Counted from the stretch's first letter, positions 36,218 to 49,461 are shown. The stretch: DNA of 64,000 nt from Hofstenia miamia (GCA_900660155.1 CABFPE010000118.1:288500-352499), one strand, 5' to 3'. Program-made: numbers and translations. Notes: a model not told the origin generated them from the sequence alone.

Positions 36218-37288
36218 TTGTTTTATTTTGTTAATACATATGTTTATATGTTTTATTCTTCATGACGATTTTTTGATGTGGTTAAAATGTGACAATTTTT
36301 TTAAAATTTATAAGAAATTTGTTACGCTCTTATAAAAACTGCCCACTAATGATGCTGCCGACGCCCTGCTACACATATTTTTCATGTCGTTGATTATTAT
36401 ATGCTTACACCAATATATTCAATAGAACTCCCGTTTATTTATCTAAGATATCCGCTTTATTTTAATTGAATATTCATCAGCAATTAAGCGTTTGTCCCTA
36501 TAGGCGTGATCACCTTTTGTTATAAAATGTTGATGACGCAGAGAAAATAATTGTATATAATTAAATCGCTTTTGTTGCTCTGTAATTTGCTTTGTCTTAA
36601 ATTATCTTCTAATTTGTACAGAAGCCACATACATTTTGTATTTCAAATTAACATTTGTCTGTATTTTAATAGACTTAGACTCACGTTATATTATTGATTA
36701 AAATGAGACCTTAGAGGCAGTATTTCTGAAAATCTTGTCCGAGATTCTAAAAATTAGAATATTCGGTGTGGAACTTAATTGTAGACGACTAAGCTAAGAA
36801 ATTTGTAAACTGAATAGCTTTGGGGGTGTTTAAAGAGCGCAATTCGCTAGTATTAAGTTCACTTTGAAAAAGTTGTCTTGCTCTTTAAAAGATTTTTACA
36901 ACTATTGAACTCTTTATGTTTAAGTTGAATTTATTTCTGATTTCACGATATCTAAAAAAATTTTGTAAGCAATACGTCTAATAAGTCTGATTAGATTGCA
37001 CTAGTCCTCAATATTTTTCAAATTTAATAATGGAAATTGTGTAGTTTGTCCTAGCACCTTTTTTTGAATGTCTTCAGTATTTTGATGCAGCAATAAAAGC
37101 ACATTCTAAGGACGATTAAAAGACCCAAAAATACATGTCTAAAGGCTAACCGTTAAAATTGAGTAAATAGTCATCATTTAAACACTACATTTCAAAAATG
37201 GATTGTTTTTGCAAATCATATGATGATATAGACCTCATATTGAGGATCATTGTCACTCATAGTAGTTTGTTTTTCAGATCTTTTTAAG

Positions 37289-37294
<6 letters not shown>

Positions 37295-37325
<31 letters not shown>
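37295..37325. repeat. (TA)n microsatellite
   Basis: About 30 bases of TA repeat. Confidence 0.95.
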
Positions 37326-37326
<1 letters not shown>

Positions 37327-37716
37327 TCATTATCAAAATCATCGCTTTCATGCATACATTTTTTAGTCATATTTGAACATGAGTTCTAACATAAAAACCA
37401 CTTGATGTATGACAGTAAATCAATAAAGAAATTGACAATATTGATTAGTAACATTTATGCACATATTTTGATAAAGTGCTTAAGCTATGGCTGCAAATAA
37501 ATGGACAATATTTTTTGACTAAACGCAACTCAACCTAAACAATATTCGCTAAGAACCAAATCAATTTAATCCAAGAAGAAGTTTTCAAATCTGTTTCAAC
37601 CTATCCTAACCTAGCCCAATCATAGTAATTTGTAGGTTTCCTCAAGAAACCAGAACTATATTCGAATTCGAAGTTAGAAATCTCAGTTAATTATATTTGA
37701 TATATATATATATATA

Positions 37717-39110
37717 TAGTACTGGAAAAATGTATTCGACCACCTTGCTATTTTGAATAAATAATGAACATTCATAGGATAGAGTGTGCCTAAAATTATA
37801 ACTAAGTGTTACTTTGATTTAGAAAGGAAAATTTGTATGCCTAATACCATGAAATGTGTAGAATAACAATTGGCAATTAATTTTTAATCAAAATTAGAAA
37901 ACTTGTATTGGAAAAATGACAAATTTTAACAAATGAGGAAATCCTAAAATTAAATTCAAAATAAGATACATAAATTAGTAATTGATGCAATACAAACACT
38001 TAGCAACAAAATTGTCTCTTCTAATATCTTGTAGGGTGTCAATTTGAGCGAATAACAGCTTCAAGGTGACATGGAGCACCATCTTGCTGATATATTGATC
38101 ACTTGTAAGAACTGGCAAGAGTTCGTCTTCTAGAATCCGAGCATATTAAGAGCTTAAAAGAGTACCAGTGATGTAAACAATCTTGCGAAAGCCACACTTC
38201 CATATTGCACCTCATACCATTACAGACTTCCCACCATAATTCATGGTCCTCGGAGTAAATTGAGACAAGAATCTGAACTTCTTCCCAGTTGGTCCGTTTA
38301 TCATCATTCTTTTCGATGAGTATAGCTCAAATCTTGACTCATCTAAATATATAACATTAGATCAATGTTCAGATGATATGCCTCTCATTAAATTGGTCCA
38401 CCTCACCCGGCGTAATTTTTGGTTTGAGGTTAAGAATGGCTTTCTGGGTGCCACAAAAGTCCCTTTTTCAGGATGCTTCGCACAGTTCTTGATGTCACGA
38501 GGTGATCATCAGCCCATTCAATGCGAAATTCCTCTGAACTCTTCCAGGAATTTTGCTTTGAAAGGCACATAAGAGTTAATTGGGAGGTTTTGGAGGTCTT
38601 TTTTGGTCTTCAGGACTTTGGCTTTGGGTCAATGATGTTTTCAGAAGTCAAATGTCTGATGATATTCCCGACCGTACTTCGATGTCGCTCTACAAGTTGG
38701 GCTATATTACGTTGACTCATCCATTCTAAATTGTTGGAGATTATCAACTCGTGAATGGCAAGATTTACGTAATCAGGCATCATATATGGCGAAGAAAGAC
38801 TGTTTTTAGATAATTTCAATATAAATAGACTGAAAATAGCTGAACGAATCAATTTTTTTTACAGATTCTCTGATTTGGTCTGAAGGGGCCGAATACATTT
38901 TTCTTTCCAAGAAAAGATTAGCTAAATACAAGCATTGTAGCATTTCTCCTTCACATTTAATGTAAACAGTGATAATAATGTCTCAACTGATGAATTCCTC
39001 TTTCTGCAACTCCAAATCTAATTAAAAAATAACTATGACATTCTTGGCGTCAATTTCTTAGAAATATTTATGACAAATCATGGGTGACCGAATTCTTTTT
39101 TCCAGTACTG
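37717..39110 (-). mobile_element. Tc1/mariner-class transposon A
   Basis: Terminal inverted repeats match for their first 14 or so bases (TAGTACTGGAAAAA on the left, CAGTACTGGAAAAA on the minus strand at the right) and both ends abut TA (37715-37716, 39111-39112). The decayed transposase runs on the minus strand: an N-terminal helix-turn-helix around 38640-38740 (SQRNIAQLVERHRSTVGNII), DESRFELYSSKR near 38300-38350 with the second-block aspartate, and QQDGAPCH-like sequence near 38060-38090 with the third block region. Several frame breaks and stops separate these blocks, so it is inactive. Total length of 1394 bases is normal for a full-length family member. Confidence 0.9.
38610..38852 (-). 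pseudogene. Transposase N-terminal fragment of element A
   Basis: An 80-codon uninterrupted frame, the largest intact piece of this transposase. It contains MPDYVNLAIHELIISNNLEW then the DNA-binding helix-turn-helix SQRNIAQLVERHRSTVGNII. It is followed on the minus strand by the catalytic blocks in other frames. Confidence 0.75.
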
Positions 39111-39114
39111 TATA

Positions 39115-40383
39115 TAGTGTCAGAAAATTATTGAACCACCCCTGAAAATATGTTTGGAAAAGCGCTTGGTGCAAATTAAAAATCATGTAGTTATTTAAAT
39201 GACATGAGATAAGTAATAATGTTGAAATATTCATTTTAGGAAGAGAATGAATGATAGAATCATATGATTTGGTGCATTCGGCTTATGCTGCATCTATGGT
39301 TTAATCAATATGCCGAAAGCTACCACTGTATTTAGCCTGTACTACCCATGCTCCTCTGTGAACAGCACTACAACTCTATTAAAGGAAATTTTTCAAAATG
39401 AGTCACAAAAAAGCTGAGATAAGTGTTTTCGAATTAGTCACATTGTCACACAATGCTAAGACAGCTTGTTCACACACTGATTGCTGCCAGGCCACACGTA
39501 AGAGTTGCAATCGCTCGTTAAGCGTACCCATAACTTTATATTTTACTGAGAATTTTACTGTTCACTGTTAGCCGGTCATCTCCAACCAAAGATCGTCGGG
39601 ACAAGTGCTAGCAATCCACAGATAGGAGTTGAATGAAGTGCGATAAGGTTTGGACTGATGGAGTATCAGCCAATAGTAGTGCCAGTGGTAATTTATGCCA
39701 GGATTACAACAAGACGAAACAGAACTGCTTCGTACATTTGTCGAAAAGCTGCTAATTGGGGCCAAAGTGTCTTCCTGAAGGGAACATCCACAGAAATCAC
39801 TAGTTCTAGACGCCAATATGCGTGCTTGACGTGGTCGTTAGCACCTACATATTGATATGTACAATCCCAGACAATTCACTTTGAAAGTGATGCACTGGGG
39901 TTGCATTTGTACTGAAAGACCAGCACTTAATCCGTATAGAGGGCATTATCAATGCAAACAAATATCAGGATATTTTGCAGATAAAGCTGTTCCTCATATC
40001 ACTAATAAGAAAAATTTGTGAACATTTTTCTTCAAAAAAACCTGTTGGACTGACCAGTCTTGGACCTAGATATAATTATTACTGATAATACCTGGGTAGT
40101 ATTCAAACATATGATCCACGAGGAACTGTGCCATAGTCGACAAGATATCATCATACAACCTTAGGCGCACTGGAACAATGATCATGACATCCTAAGATTT
40201 ATAAAAATTCTTTATAAAACCATGCACGGATTGGTATGCGTTCTCTTAGATATAGAGAGGTACAGGTAATCACTTCCTACAAATGATAACCTGTATTTGT
40301 ATTAAATGTGCTCTAATTGGCTTTTCTTGCTAAAAATCAGTAAAAATTGTTAGTAAGTGGTTCAATTGATTTTTCCGACACTG
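39115..40383 (+). mobile_element. Tc1-class transposon B
   Basis: Left end TAGTGTCAGAAAATTATTGA and the complement of the right end, CAGTGTCGGAAAAATCAATTGA, form the terminal inverted repeats; the left flank is TA (39113-39114), the right flank CA has probably mutated. The transposase relic reads on the plus strand; around 39905-40005 LIRIEGIINANKYQDILQIK matches the conserved LxxxEGxxxxxxYxxIL block of Tc1 transposases. Multiple stops and shifts make it inactive. Only two bases separate the TA at the end of element A from this element. Confidence 0.85.
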
Positions 40384-40388
40384 CATGT

Positions 40389-40904
40389 AGGGTGTTTCAG
40401 TTGACTTCTGATAACAATATTTTTTTTTAACATGAAAATTTATTTAACCGTGAAACAAATGCAAGGCATAAAATCACAAAGAATTAATGTGATATATTCA
40501 TATCAGTTACAGATACTATTCAGTGTGTCCACTCTCAAGGTAGCTGCACTTGTTGAAATTTTCTAAAACTTTGGTCCCCAGAATAAGATCTTGGAAGAAT
40601 AGGAGTGTTTTCCAATCGCTTATTGTGCATACGGGTGGAGCAGCCTTTCCATATTTGTTTTCAAAAAGTAGTAGCGCTTCTCCACAGTTGCTGTGAGCAG
40701 CTGCAAAAGCTACAACCGTATCAATTTATATATTGTCATAACCGTCATAGTTCATACTGGTATTGGTTATTTAATCGATGTTTCAATGCAATTCGCATCA
40801 CGAGAAACTGATATTGTGATCTATAAATCTATAAATAAAGAGTAAATATATTTTAATTTTAAAAAAAAAACATTTTTGCGGAGAGATCAACCGGCTGAAA
40901 CACT
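40389..40904. mobile_element. Mariner-like non-autonomous element C
   Basis: Left end TAGGGTGTTTCAGTTGA and the complement of the right end, TAGTGTTTCAGCCGGTTGA, form an imperfect inverted repeat. The right end runs straight into a (TA)n tract. It begins five bases after element B ends. At about 515 bases it is too short for a full transposase and none is recognisable. Confidence 0.65.
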
Positions 40905-41075
40905 ATATATATATATATAATGTAAAAAGGTATCACCACATAGTGTTATCAATAATATTATATATATATATNNNNNNNNNNNNNNNNNNNNNNNNNNNNN
41001 NNNNNNNNNNNNNNNNNNNNNNNNNNNNNNNNNNNNNNNNNNNNNNNNNNNNNNNNNNNNNNNNATATATATATA
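40902..41075. repeat. (TA)n tracts with a 93-base N gap
   Basis: A TA tract at 40904-40919, about 45 bases of unique sequence, then a second TA tract holding Ns at 40972-41064. As at 27.2 kb the gap is flanked by TA on both sides, so it is probably an unresolved expansion. Confidence 0.93.
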
Positions 41076-44000
41076 GCTCGTTTTTCCTTCATGCAAATAA
41101 TTTAGCAAAGGTGGGTGGATGAAAGTAATTCAATGGCGAATTTACAATTAAGAACTATTCGTTGATTGAGAAATTCATTTTGAACAAAAGAACAATAAAA
41201 GCAGCATGGGACTTTTTAATCACAATATTTTCGAATTCAACTTTGTTTATTGCACAAATTAATTTAATGTACTATTGCATCTTCATTGAGTCTATAGTTT
41301 TTGCACAAAATATTAATTTTATACTTCCTTCAATCGGCCTCACAAACCCATACAATTGCAAGTTCTTAAGTTGAACATAATTACATATAATTGCTATCAG
41401 AATTTAAATAAACTATAAAATACAACTATTTACTTTATAACTGTATTTATTATTTATGAAAAATCAAGATCATCATCATGCTATTCCTGTTGAGCAAATT
41501 TGAGACTTAAGTGAAACACTAATCGAAATATTATTTAGTGATTTCTTTGGCCTCTTGATAGTTGTGCTAAGCAATATTCAACAACCTGGGAGTAATTTAT
41601 TAATTTTTTGACACTATTAGAAAATTCATTCAAATTCAAAGACACTTTTAGGAAAATAATCATTGCCCATTTTCGCAGTGTGAAATTCTTGATTATACTT
41701 TTTCAACATAATGATTATATTTTTTACTCTTAGTTTATAAACCTTTTCTAGTCCAATGGAACCAAAAATCAAAATTGAAACTTTTTAAGTTTGCATGTTA
41801 AGATTAAGTGAGTCAACTTCGCTCAGGCAGTCATAGTCGGCGGGTTAGCTTATCTTGTATCCATATCTGATGCCAATAAAAGGAAAAGTATGATTTGATA
41901 AAAAAACGAACATATTTAGATGAACAGAGTTCAATTTTTATAGTTGCATAGTGTTTTTGACAATCCATCAGTATTAATTAATATTTAAAATTTGCAAATC
42001 TAACTCTTATTAGACAACGTTGGAATTTAGTCTAGATGCTCAGACACACACACCCAAATTTACAAAATATTAGAATCACACCCCCTGAATAAATAGTATA
42101 ATGTTGCGATTGAAACATTGTTTGATCGTTCGCTATAAGAACTGTTTCTACAAATTTAATTAAATGACAATAAAGCAACCATTGGTTGAAACATATGAAA
42201 ACCACTTAAACAATTCATTTGTTTTTGAAGCCTTTGACTGAGGCGCATTGCAAGGATTCAAATGCATCAGGATGAATGCAAAAATTTGATCAAAAGAAAA
42301 GGTATGCTGTGGGACCAATGAGACTATGGGATTAGTAAATTTTATGAGACTGGAATGGGACGGATTCAAATAGTACTAAATCGTACTGGTACCAACAAAA
42401 ACTTGATCCCTTACAACGTTAGCGCAAGCACACAAGTTATTCATTTAGATTTCACCAAAAACACCCAAGGATGACTGCTAAGGCTGTATCAGTCTATTAA
42501 TTACGACCTGTTCAAGATTGTGTTGACAAATGAGTTTCACAAATTTTTAAATTTTCGATTAAACACCAAGGCTGACGTTGCGAACTTATTGATGTGCTGT
42601 GAATTTTCCTGCTCTTAATATTCCTCTAAAAGCATAACATTTGAACACTTTTTTCTTTTTATTTTCCATCTTTCTAGAAATAATTCCAAACTTTTGCCGA
42701 ATTTTTTTTCGAATTCTACATAGTTTTGCATTAAAAGGATGTCCTCAATAATTATTGTAACAAAATTTCCAAAATTTACCACCACAAAAATTTTTTGTGT
42801 GTATTTTATTCCATCTCGTCAAAATTGAATATTAAGATTGATATTTAGATAGGACTTAAAACATGGATTGCCATAATTGGACCTTTTCAGAATTGCAAAA
42901 CCTCAGCTAGACTAACAGTCACATTTAGAGCGTTTCAACGTACATGTACATAAAGTAGATCTTGCTTAACACAATAATTTTGCCGTGAAATACATTCAAC
43001 GCAAAATGTGGCCCATTCACCGTCTCCTACCTTATGATTAATATTTCTTCAAATAAAAACATTGTATTTTTTAATCTAGTATTGGTTTTTTAAATATATC
43101 ATGAATCTATATTCTTCAATTCCATCATTTACTTTAACAATATTGACTAAACAATCACTCAATTACAAGTCATTGTCATCTTGAATGAATTCTAAATAAT
43201 TAAAAACTATGTGAAAAGCGTAAATTAGACTTAGAATTCAGACCTTGTAATTAACTCTGGTGAGTGATGTCAGGCCTACCGTTATCTTCAGCAATGTCGG
43301 AAATAAGACTTATTGAGAATAATAAGACATTAGAAATTTTAACAATGAATTTAAATTGCATCTCACTTTAATCGATTTGAAGCGTCGTTTGAATGTCAAC
43401 TCTGTTTCTTACGTTGGAACTACCATCTGCTCCATTAAACTTTCATTCGATTGTTACAAATTTCCCTTGTTACACTTATGGCTTGCAAACACCTAAATTG
43501 GTAATATACAAATCCAAATGAAAGAGTCCTTACTACAAGTCGATATATAAATCAATTATGGTTAATTCTACGATAAACACGATCAGAAACTAAGTTATTA
43601 TTTTCTAATCAACAGCAAGTATCATATAGGTAAAAAATTATAAGGTTCTATTAGCATATCAAGGTACCTTCGTTCTAGAAAATTTATGTTTTAAGAATTT
43701 AATTCGACTCTGCTTTTACAGTATTTGCAAAGTAGAATTCAAAAAATTGAGTTTGTTTTCTATGTCTAATGATATTAAGAAATCAAGTGCTAATTACGTG
43801 TATATTAAGGTAATTACGCCGTATTCTATAGGTGGATTTCACCAAAATAGGTGACATTCAAAATACACAACCATTAAATTAACTTGTGTTAAATTTCCCT
43901 GTAAGAAAAGCTAATGATGATAAGGCCAACATATGGATTATCGTGCTATATCTTGAGTGTGCTAAAAGTCCCCCTACAGCATAGATGACAGCAGACATAT

Positions 44001-44165
44001 CATCTTTGACAAAATTTCAATAGTGGTATGATCATTAGTTAAATAATTTGACTATTACTGTTCAAGTCGACTTATTTCAATTCTTGTACTTAATTGCATT
44101 TGGCTTATTCTCAGCTAGCGTTGTGATATTTAAATTGATTATTTTGAATCCTACAAATCTAGATC
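41076..44165. other. Gene-free stretch
   Basis: No gene, RNA or complete transposon recognised. ORFs of 69-70 codons at 41162 and 42160 (minus) have no family resemblance. Confidence 0.5.
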
Positions 44166-44260
44166 AGTGATTCTCAACCTTTTTTACCCATGAACAGCTT
44201 TTCTTCTTAATTTTTTAGCTGAACCCTCGGCAAAAAATCACTAATAAAATAGTAGAGGAA
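44166..44260 (+). mobile_element. hAT-like element, left end only
   Basis: CAGTGATTCTCAACCTTTTT closely resembles the terminus typical of the Charlie-like hAT group. No complementary right end was found in the following kilobase, so this is a fragment or the right end has decayed. Confidence 0.45.
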
Positions 44261-46744
44261 TTGTTAATATTAAAGATATAGTAAATGACTATGCTTTATT
44301 TTGAAGGAAAACTAAACTAATACAAATAAATTTTTTAACAATAAAAATTAGAAAAGCTGTGTGAATATTTTTACTTTTAGTATTTTAAACATTTCTTTAG
44401 AAATTCAGTTCTCAGTAATAAAACCTTTCTGAATTAGAGTTGTTTCAAGGATCACCTAAATGTCACCGAATACCCTCAGTTCGCTATTTTTCGTGTGTGG
44501 ATAATTTTTCTTGTTATACTTGTTAACCATATCACTATCACTAAAATTAGTGCCCGCTAATTTCTTGGATAAACTAACAACTTTTATAATTATTTTCTTT
44601 GAGGGAGTAGAATTTTATATTTTAGTCATTTATCTTCAGGCTTGGAAATCTGTAAATTCCAAAATATTAAAGCTCATAAATTGAAAAAACTATAATGGTA
44701 GTAAGATGTTTTTAGATGTATGATTTTTTGCAATATAGGCCACTCAACTTGATCATGAGTATCCGACGCGCTCCCTGAGTACATTTTCTTGCAACATATA
44801 TACATTTTATGGAATTTTAATAATAATAAAGTTAACAATTTAAATTTTATTTACGAATTCTTGTAAAATTTGTTCTGTTATCTGTGTAAAATTACCTATG
44901 AAGTAGGCCATACTGCATTTAAGCATAGTTATATGCTACTAGAGTTTAAAAAACAAAACTAGTTGTGCATTTAAGCAATGATACTGAAAATATATGCCAT
45001 TATTCTGAATATCTTTTAGATTCATTTTCACTAAATAGACTTCTCTCATTTCAATTTATTATAAGTCTGCTCACTGAATTAAAAATGATTGTTTGCCTTG
45101 ATGATATAATATTGGAAATTTTAATGAAAATCTTATATCGTTTATTGTATCTCGGTTTTCTATTAATTACCTCTTTTGGGAATTTGCTATATTTGTTAAG
45201 TAATATATTGAAGAAGAACGGCAACGAACGATATTTGATATAGTAGCTTGTTTTCATAATTATTATACATTTTCTTTGCAAAATTACGAAACATGAGCAA
45301 ATCGAGGCATATTAGCAACAATGATAGCAGCCTAATTATTACTATTATTATTGCTACTATTTTCATGCATCAATTAAAGTCTCCATGAGTTTTCATACTC
45401 GTAGTTAAATATTTTAGATGTACATCACATCGCATTTTATATTCAATATATTCTGAAAAATATACATAATTCACCTCTTTGTCAAAAATGACTTTCTTGA
45501 GTGTTAATTTTGCACATCAGATTCCTCTGTTTTACTTATTTCCCAGATGTGCTTGGTTTTCAGCTGTCAATACAGACTGCATTACAACAATGTTTTATCT
45601 TGATGATGCCATTTTTTCACCAGAGGTTGACCGTTTTCCTCATTCTTTCTTGCAATTTTCACTTAATTCTCATCATACTATGTTCTCTAGTTAATGAAAC
45701 TTTGCTTATTCTGTGGCTTTTAAGTTATATGTTACTCAATATATTAAATGCATTTACACTAATTGCGTGAAGACTTTCAATTATTGTTCTAATATAAATC
45801 TTAGCCTATGATTAATCCAAACCACTTTTAGAATTATATTTACTGAAACTATCATATCAATTAACATCTTGTAAATTTAAATATGTTAACATGTAAAAAA
45901 TTTCAAGCATCAGGTAAATTTAATTTCTCAAAGCTAAAGTTTGCTGTCCACTCTCAACTGTAAGCCCCAGATCTTAGCCAAACCTTGAGTGTGCCAATTT
46001 GTTAACGAAAAGTATAATGATACTTTCGCAGAAGAAAATTTATTAGATGCAACATTGAATCTGTAAGTTACGAAAATTCCTTGTGCATCATGCAATTTTC
46101 CCATTTTCTCATGAATTAATTTCGAACAACGGGGATTAAAATATTATATCGACAATATCTCAAGCGAGACAAGATTCTTCGTGAATATCACTGTTTCTAC
46201 AGACTTACTCATCTATGTATACGACATGTTATGTAAATTGATAGATGGTAATTTATATAAAGCGGTAAATGAAAAACCTCACTAATTGTATATAATTTGT
46301 CTAAATAATTACTGCAGTTCACACATTGGTGTTACTGTATATTTTGGTGTATACTTGATACTACTTACTACTTAATATTTTGTACATATACATGTACATA
46401 TGTAAATGCCTGTGTAGCTATTGGGCCCTCCAAATTTACTCAAAATTGTTTATTAAAGATATTATTTATAGTTTTGATGCCTCAATTTTTGCTATATTTT
46501 TATAATTACTTTGTTGTATCAGTTTCGTTGATGGTAAGGAAAAACAAAAACACGCAAAATTTGCAATTTTTTAAAAATATTTTGAAAAATTCATAACACA
46601 ATTTATATTGGGATATGTGAAACCTTTTTTTTTTTTTCAGTTAAAAGTGAAAATTCTGTATGAATGTACGCACGGATTGACATTCTACATATGTTCATGC
46701 TAAATTATTATTGTTATTGACATGAAATTAGAACTAGTGGTTTG
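44260..46744. other. Gene-free stretch
   Basis: AT-rich. ORFs of 71-92 codons at 44965, 45051 (minus), 45479 and 45501 overlap each other in different frames and are hydrophobic or low-complexity, consistent with chance. Confidence 0.5.
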
Positions 46745-47460
46745 GGGGACGTGGGTTTTATCGGCCCGAGCCCGTTTAAAATTTATGGCCCACTCGCAGC
46801 TCGCCCATTTACATGCTAGGCCACCCGCGGGCAGCCCTTTCTCTTTAATAACGATGTAATTATATACATTTATACATTAGCCTATATGTAAAATGTAATA
46901 GTGTAATGATAGTCCATTGTTCAGGCCCTTAGCCAGCATAATGACCAAAGGGGGTCATTGCGAATTTAGGAGGGGTTGATGGGAATTTCGACTTTCTTTA
47001 CAATATTAACTAAAATTTTACCAAGTCTGTACATCATTTTATTTTTGTTGCATTCATGGGCGTACGCGGATTTTCTGACTTGTAAGGTCATCTAGTATAG
47101 TGATCAAATAAGTGACCAAAGGCGGGGTGAAGGCCCGCGAAATTTTTTTGAAAATTTAGACAAAATAGACCTTAGAATTGCATTATTAGGAGCAATGTTA
47201 CAATAATTCAATTAAAAAATTTTATTTTTATATTCTGATTTTGCTTTTATCTTTGTTATCTAGCAGGGTTTGCCTGACATTCCATGGGGTTTCAACCCCT
47301 CCTAGCCCTCCCTTGGCTACGGGTACGGGCCTGCCATTGCTACTACAAACAGAGTATAATTTGAACAAAAACCAACCTTTGTTCAAAAAAAGAAAGAATT
47401 TTAAGCCCGCCCGTGCCCGTCCGCAGCCCTCGGGCACCGGGCCAGCCCGCAAACCTCAAA
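46745..47460. mobile_element. Older hAT-like element split by a younger one
   Basis: GC-rich arms rich in GGCCCG/CGGGCC units occur at about 46745-46835 (TATCGGCCCGAGCCCG) and 47401-47455 (complement of CGGGCACGGGCGGGCTTAA). They are in inverted orientation and enclose the complete element at 46922-47333. I infer that the arms belong to one older element. No target duplication was identified for the outer pair. Confidence 0.45.
46914..47341. mobile_element. Non-autonomous hAT element with near-perfect TSD
   Basis: The element proper is 46922-47333. It starts CAGGCCCTTAGCC and ends with the complement of CAGGCCCGTACCC; both arms also carry AGGAGGGGTTGA. The flanks CCATTGTT (46914-46921) and CCATTGCT (47334-47341) match at seven of eight bases, as expected for a hAT insertion. 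There is no transposase. Confidence 0.85.
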
Positions 47461-47599
47461 TTAGAACCCAAATTCGATCAATACATACATTACCCAAATT
47501 TGAATTTTCTGCCTTAGGCACGACTTGGTGGCTGTGTAGCAAATCATTTTCCCTGAAATTAATTCACAGATTTATGTCTGACTGCAAATAATTGAATTT

Positions 47600-48303
47600 C
47601 CTAAAACAAACAGAGGCAATAAATGCTTTTCTTTATCTCGGAATAACACTAGATTTTGGAATTATTAATTTGTTTTACATTCAACTAATTCCTGGAATAA
47701 AGAAATAAAACAATTAAAATGTGTTCAAAAAACTATTCAGACGATATATTAAAATTAAATTTATAGTTTGTGCCTTTTGATTGCATCTTTAAAACATTGT
47801 CTTAAGCGAATGATTTTAATTTTTTTATGTTTTCTTAACAATCATAGTTGGTTTTTAATTTGTTGTAAACATTTAGTGCACCTTTCTGAAGTAAAAATCA
47901 TATTTCTTGCTTAAAACTCTTTCAACTGGTATTTTTTAGAAAGACATTTTCCAGCCAAAATAAGCATTTGTAATGAAGGTCTTTTTATCTTGATTCTATT
48001 TTTTCATATTCATTTTACATACTAGGCCTAGTTTTGAGTTCAAAATAATTATCTCCTAGATTGAATAAGCCTTCACAATTTCCATTTTGGACGATATTTT
48101 AAAGAAACAGTCATCTAAAAGGAACAAGTCTGTATATATTTCAACTATGACTCGAGAGTTAATTGATTTTTTTAATATGCACCACGCAATTCGTAAATTT
48201 TAGCGCATTGTATTAAACCAATGTTCTTTTTATGTATTTCTTAAGTAATTTCTAATATTAAATAAAATATTAATACGATGTGTTTTAGTGCACCAAATGA
48301 GTA
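47600..48303. other. Gene-free stretch
   Basis: Nothing recognised. Confidence 0.5.
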
Positions 48304-49461
48304 TAGTGGCGCTAAAAAGAAAGTTCGCACTTTTTTCAATAATGACTATTTTAAGCTAAATTAAATGTGACTGTTTACAACGTATATCTCATTTGATTCA
48401 CGTATTATTCCTCTATAATTTTATTTATTAATATTTGAATTTAAATGTTGACTTCAATTAAAGACAAAAAGAAACTCCGCATAATGGAAAATTGTTATTT
48501 AAATGTAACTTTAAAACACTAATGATATACAAGTACAACAAAGGTACAATAAAAAGTTAATATTTAGTAGCATGGCCCTTTTGCAATTTGTCATCCGGCA
48601 ATCTTTTAGGCATTCATTGAATTAGTCATCGACAAAGTTCCGGTGAAAGGGCATCCCACTTTTCCTTAATTGTTGTCAAAAGTTTTTCCAGATTTGAAAT
48701 ATTATCATTGCGTAGCTATTGCTTGATGTAATGCCATGCGTTTTCTATAAGATTGAGATTTGTAGATTGTGCAGGACAATCCAAACATGGAATGTCATGA
48801 TCTTCAAGGGGCCCACTTGACAATGTCAGCTGTATAAGTGGCGGAATCATCCTGCATGAAGATTAGATTATCATCTAAATTCTGGCCGAATTAGTTTAGA
48901 CAATGTTCATTCAATAAATTAATGTACTTGGTCGAAATAATTCTATCTTACAAGCGAACTGTAAGGCTTGGACCATTGGCATTATACCACCCCACATCAT
49001 AACTGGACATCCGGCAACTTCTACCGTTGAAACTATGCATCTATGATGAAATTCCCCCTTCCTTTGATGGACGTACTGCTTATCATCATTGCTAAGCCTA
49101 TTGAACTTGCTCACATCGCTAATAAGCACACTTGACCAATACGAATACTTATGATCTTCATTGCATTTGACGAAGTTCATACGTTGCTTTCTGTTCTCTA
49201 CTGAAATCATCTTGCAACACTGCCTCGTAAATGAAATTCTTTCAATCTGGTTTTAACTGTAAAAAGAGTGTACTTTTTTAACAAGGTTACACTATTGTTG
49301 GATGTGGGGAGCCGTTTCGAATCCGTTTCTGAGGCTGTGGATTTTGATAGCATGGTCTTCTCTGCAAGAAGCAACTCTAGGAAGGCTAGATTTAGGAGCA
49401 TCACGAACACTACCGTAGTTTTTTGTGCTTTACCTAGAAATACAAACCGTTTTCGCATCAC
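48304..49461 (-). mobile_element. Tc1-class transposon D, decayed
   Basis: The minus strand encodes a Tc1 transposase relic in order: TVKTRLKEFHLRGSVARCC around 49210-49270, VENRKQRMNFVKCNEDHKY, VLISDVSKFNRLSNDDKQYV (the usual DESKFN block with E replaced by V), HQRKGEFHHRCIVSTVEVAG, and VMMWGGI near 49000, then a C-terminal PKRLPDDKLQKGHATKY near 48570. A frame change lies close to 49205, and further breaks lie beyond 48911. The probable right end of the element on the minus strand is TAGTGGCGCTAAAAAG at 48304, next to a TA. The other terminus was not found. Confidence 0.82.
48911..49210 (-). pseudogene. Tc1 transposase catalytic-core fragment
   Basis: Ninety-nine uninterrupted codons covering the first and second catalytic blocks. 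DVSKFN replaces the canonical DESKFN, MMWGGI corresponds to VMVWGCF, and the downstream DNPKH/DxxPxH region falls outside this frame. It is clearly homologous to Tc1 transposases but not functional. Confidence 0.8.

Noticed and set aside
47228-47591. Frames of 74 and 116 codons, both strands
   Set aside because: They arise from GC-rich terminal repeats of hAT-like elements; Pro/Arg/Gly-rich composition reflects those repeats.
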